DNA of 7,481 nucleotides from Hyphomonadaceae bacterium. Lineage in GTDB: Bacteria; Pseudomonadota; Alphaproteobacteria; Caulobacterales; Aquidulcibacteraceae. A program made the position numbers and the translations under genes. Below, piece after piece: positions 5,321 to 7,481 of the stretch. How positions within the stretch are numbered: the stretch's first letter is position 1; each line of letters starts with the position of its first letter. The notes beneath the pieces are model-generated. The model had not been told where the DNA came from. It saw nothing but the letters and a program-made list of their open reading frames with translations, and made no database searches. Location: NCBI GenBank assembly GCA_025458365.1, contig JALOSP010000054.1, forward strand, positions 1 through 7,481. The letters are read 5' to 3'.

Positions 5321-6034
5321 ATGCCCGCACGTTTGCAATTTCTGTCTGGAGCGGCTGTGGCACTGGCCCTGTTGCTGGCAGGCTGTACGACAACTGACAG
5401 CCGTGTGGCGGCCAATCTTGTCGAAAGACCGACCTCCGGATCCCGCCTTGTCGTGATCAAGCCTGAAATCGAGCTGTCCCTGTTGGGGGCTTCCGGCGTC
5501 AGGGAACGTCGGGCCGATTGGAGCGAACAGGCCGGTTCGCATCTGGTGACGGCCCTTTCGGCGCTGGTTGCCGCCAAGGGCTACCAGGCAGGCGAAGTCG
5601 ATCCATCCTCGATGATGGACGGAAGGGTCGGGCAAGTTCTGCGCCTGCATGACCGGGTCGCTGATGCACTATACACCCATCACTATGTACCCGGTCAGGC
5701 GCTGCCGTCGAAGGGCCGGGAATTTGACTGGACATTGGGTGAAGGCGCCCTGCTGCTGTCGCCGGACGGACGGGGCGGCTATGCCCTGTTCATGGGCGGC
5801 GGCGGATGCTGGTCGTCCGCTGGCCGGGTGGCAGTGCGGGTTGTTGCCTTCATCGTGACGCAAGGCGGCGACGTGGGCGGGTGCAGCCAGCAACTCTATG
5901 CCTCGTTGGTGCGGCTGGAGACAGGTCAGGTGGTGTGGTTCAATCTGGCGACAGCAGGTCCGGCTGATGACATGCGGACTGCCGAAGGTGCCAGCAGCCT
6001 CGTGGCCGCGGTGTTCAAGGATGCGCCGTTCTGA
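5321..6034 (+). CDS. Lipoprotein of unknown function (237 aa), first gene of an envelope operon
   Basis: I do not recognise a named family. Residues 1-22 form a lipoprotein signal peptide: basic start (MPAR), hydrophobic core, and lipobox LLAGC with the lipidated Cys22. Thr follows the cysteine, not Asp, so by the Lol rule known from E. coli it should go to the outer membrane. The mature part has a glycine-rich stretch GYALFMGGGGCW (153-164), cysteines at 163 and 188 that could form a disulfide in the periplasm, and a closing segment SLVRLETGQVVWFNL (195-209). That segment resembles the 'annotated value of a ratio/energy' beta-strand seen in several envelope lipoproteins of the CsgG/GNA1162 style, a loose likeness only. 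The start is fixed by GGAGG. The stop overlaps the next gene's ATG (TGATG), so the two are translationally coupled and probably work together. Confidence 0.85.
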   Translation: MPARLQFLSGAAVALALLLAGCTTTDSRVAANLVERPTSGSRLVVIKPEIELSLLGASGVRERRADWSEQAGSHLVTALSALVAAKGYQAGEVDPSSMMDGRVGQVLRLHDRVADALYTHHYVPGQALPSKGREFDWTLGEGALLLSPDGRGGYALFMGGGGCWSSAGRVAVRVVAFIVTQGGDVGGCSQQLYASLVRLETGQVVWFNLATAGPADDMRTAEGASSLVAAVFKDAPF

Positions 6035-7350
6035 TGCAAGGCCGGCAACCCAAATGGCCGGGTGCAAGCCAGCGGCGGGCCATTGCGCTGCTGGTGGCGG
6101 GCCTTGGCCTGTTCACGCCGGCTCTGGCTGCAAGAGCGGCTGAGCGCGACCAAGGGTCGGCGCCGGCTCAAGACAGCCCAAGCGCAGCTGTCGAGGTGGT
6201 CCGGGCAGCCGGCGCAAGGCCGCTCCCCCAAAGCAGCGAAGACGGCATCTGGACCATCAGCGCCGAGGCCGAGCGTGAGGCCCGGCTCTCGCCCGCGCTG
6301 ATCACCGATCCGGGCCTGAATGCCTATGTCCGCGAAATCCAGTGCAAGGTCGCGGTCGGCTATTGCGATGATCTTCGACTGGGCGTGTTCCGTCGGCCAG
6401 CCTTGAATGCCACCGTGATGCCCAATGGCTACACCGAGGTCTGGACCGGTCTGCTGTTGCGCGCCACCAATGAGGCCCAGGTCGCGTTTGTGTTGGGTCA
6501 CGAGTTCGCCCATTTCCGCGGCAACCACTCACTGCGCCAGTTCGAATCGATGCGCGCGAGGCAGGGCGCCTTGCTGGCGCTCAATATCGTGATCGGCGCG
6601 ATGGCCACATTCGATGCCGATTTCATCAACTATTCCCAATACGCCGACATCCTGCGGACTGCAGCCTATTGGGGCAATATTGCCGGGTTGTTCGCATTCT
6701 CGCGCGAGTTCGAGCGGGAGGCTGATTCAGTCGGTCAGGCGCTGATGGTCGAGGCTGGATATGCGCCTGATCAGGCCGCGGCGATCTGGGAAACCGCGCT
6801 GGCTTTGCAGCAGGCCTCGGACAATCTGCAGACACGGCGGCTTGACACGCGCGGCGGGATTTTCCGGACCCACCCGATCACGGGCGAACGCATGGCAGAC
6901 CTTGCCGCCGGGGCCGAACGGCTTGCCGGACCGGCTGGTGCATCGCTGACCCTGGGTGCAGAGCGCCACAGGGCCGCGATCCGCCCGTTTTTGAGTGACT
7001 GGCTGCGCGATGAGATCCGTCGCAGGGACTATGGAGCGATGCTCGCGCTGGTGGAACGTCTGCGCTTGGGCGGCGATGAGGGTGTGATGGATTTCTATGC
7101 GGGTGAGGCCTATCGCCTGCGCCGGGCAGCGGGTGACGATGTCACAGCCCTGACCGCCTATCAGCGGGCCACCGGCTTTCCGGATGCGCCAGCAGAAACC
7201 TGGCGCGAGCTGGCGATGATCCTGTTTCGCAATGATGACAAGCCGGGCGCCATTGCGGCGTTGCAGACATATCTGGAGCGTGCACCAGAGGCTGCCGATG
7301 CCGCGCTGATGCGCCGCACGCTCGACCGCTGGCAGACGCCTTCTTCATGA
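6034..7350 (+). CDS. Periplasmic M48-family metalloprotease with TPR-like C-terminus (BepA-like)
   Basis: A zinc metallopeptidase expected in the periplasm, related in layout to BepA (YfgC), which degrades or helps assemble outer-membrane proteins. It has 438 residues. A signal peptide covers about residues 1-36 (ASQRR, hydrophobic core, ALAARA). The peptidase domain follows with PNGYTEVWTGLL (130-141), the zinc motif HEFAH (His156, Glu157, His160), and the third ligand Glu227 in EREAD (227-231). RTHP (278-281) matches the BepA loop whose histidine can cap the active site, so activity may be self-restrained. A hydrophobic, helix-rich insert (about 180-222) lies between the two zinc motifs. 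Residues about 320-435 look like TPR repeats (YAGEAYRLRRAAGDD, AMILFRNDDKPGAIAAL). Cys104 and Cys111 may form a disulfide. Its ATG overlaps the stop of the upstream lipoprotein; no separate ribosome site is well placed. Confidence 0.93.
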   Translation: MQGRQPKWPGASQRRAIALLVAGLGLFTPALAARAAERDQGSAPAQDSPSAAVEVVRAAGARPLPQSSEDGIWTISAEAEREARLSPALITDPGLNAYVREIQCKVAVGYCDDLRLGVFRRPALNATVMPNGYTEVWTGLLLRATNEAQVAFVLGHEFAHFRGNHSLRQFESMRARQGALLALNIVIGAMATFDADFINYSQYADILRTAAYWGNIAGLFAFSREFEREADSVGQALMVEAGYAPDQAAAIWETALALQQASDNLQTRRLDTRGGIFRTHPITGERMADLAAGAERLAGPAGASLTLGAERHRAAIRPFLSDWLRDEIRRRDYGAMLALVERLRLGGDEGVMDFYAGEAYRLRRAAGDDVTALTAYQRATGFPDAPAETWRELAMILFRNDDKPGAIAALQTYLERAPEAADAALMRRTLDRWQTPSS

Positions 7351-7363
7351 TTGACAGGCCCAC

Positions 7364-7368
7364 AGGAG
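7364..7368 (+). promoter_or_regulatory. Ribosome binding site AGGAG of the third envelope gene
   Basis: AGGAG lies eight bases before the ATG at 7377 and favours it over the in-frame ATG at codon 8, whose upstream AGGA is too close. Confidence 0.6.
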
Positions 7369-7376
7369 AATTCCCA

Positions 7377-7481
7377 ATGCCAAAGCCAAGCAGGACAATG
7401 CGTTTCGGGCTGGTCGCAGTCATGCTGGCCTGTCTGGCGGCCTGTGCCACCATCGTCGCCGCCTCCGGTCCCTACAAGGTT
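7377..7481 (+). CDS. N-terminus of a second lipoprotein, cut by the window edge
   Basis: Only 35 residues are in the window, and no family can be named from them. They show a lipoprotein signal peptide: basic start (MPKPSRTMR), hydrophobic core, and lipobox LAAC with Cys23 as the probable lipidated residue. Cys19 (MLAC) fits the lipobox less well. Ala follows Cys23, so outer-membrane sorting is expected. It starts 26 bp after the protease stop with its own AGGAG site, so it is very likely the third gene of the same operon and may be a partner or substrate of the protease. Confidence 0.75.
   Translation, partial: MPKPSRTMRFGLVAVMLACLAACATIVAASGPYKV

Noticed and set aside
1..7481. Mobile element, tRNA, CRISPR array, prophage or toxin-antitoxin pair
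   Set aside because: No transposase or integrase motifs, terminal repeats, cloverleaf sequences or spaced direct repeats were seen; codon use looks uniform.

Overview
This GC-rich window (roughly 60 % by eye) reads as a chromosomal stretch of an alphaproteobacterium. The AlgC/ManB-type phosphomannomutase, the GcvR-like double-ACT protein, the TauE/SafE-type permease and the M48-protease/lipoprotein operon all look like the Caulobacterales / Hyphomonadaceae / Sphingomonadales end of the class. That placement is an impression from protein style, not a database result. I see no mobile element, tRNA, rRNA, CRISPR array or prophage signature, and coding style is even throughout.

Layout. (1) 1-2860, all minus strand, in transcription order: a TauE/SafE (TSUP) anion exporter, the methionine sulfoxide reductase msrB, a 72-residue protein of unknown function, and a phosphomannomutase/phosphoglucomutase that runs off the left edge. 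The gaps are 61, 129 and 189 bp, so TSUP and msrB may be co-transcribed. The later two genes probably have their own signals. Three stem-loops lie between msrB and the small gene; the last ends on the base before the small gene's ATG and contains its ribosome binding site. (2) 2861-3212 is a gene-free divergent intergenic region. (3) 3213-3761 (+) is a GcvR-like protein with two ACT domains. It converges with sdaA (3777-5153, minus), an iron-sulfur L-serine ammonia-lyase whose four expected cluster-ligand cysteines are all present, including one at the extreme C-terminus. (4) 5154-5320 is a divergent promoter region. (5) 5321-7481 (+) is a tight envelope operon: a lipoprotein, a BepA-like M48 metalloprotease with TPR-like tail (stop/start overlap TGATG), and a second lipoprotein cut by the right edge.

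How they fit together. Most genes are housekeeping: sugar-phosphate supply for surface polysaccharide, methionine repair and sulfur-anion export, and serine breakdown beside a possible glycine/serine-responsive regulator. The least understood parts are the lipoprotein-protease-lipoprotein operon, a candidate outer-membrane quality-control unit, and the small orphan gene with its start-site hairpin.
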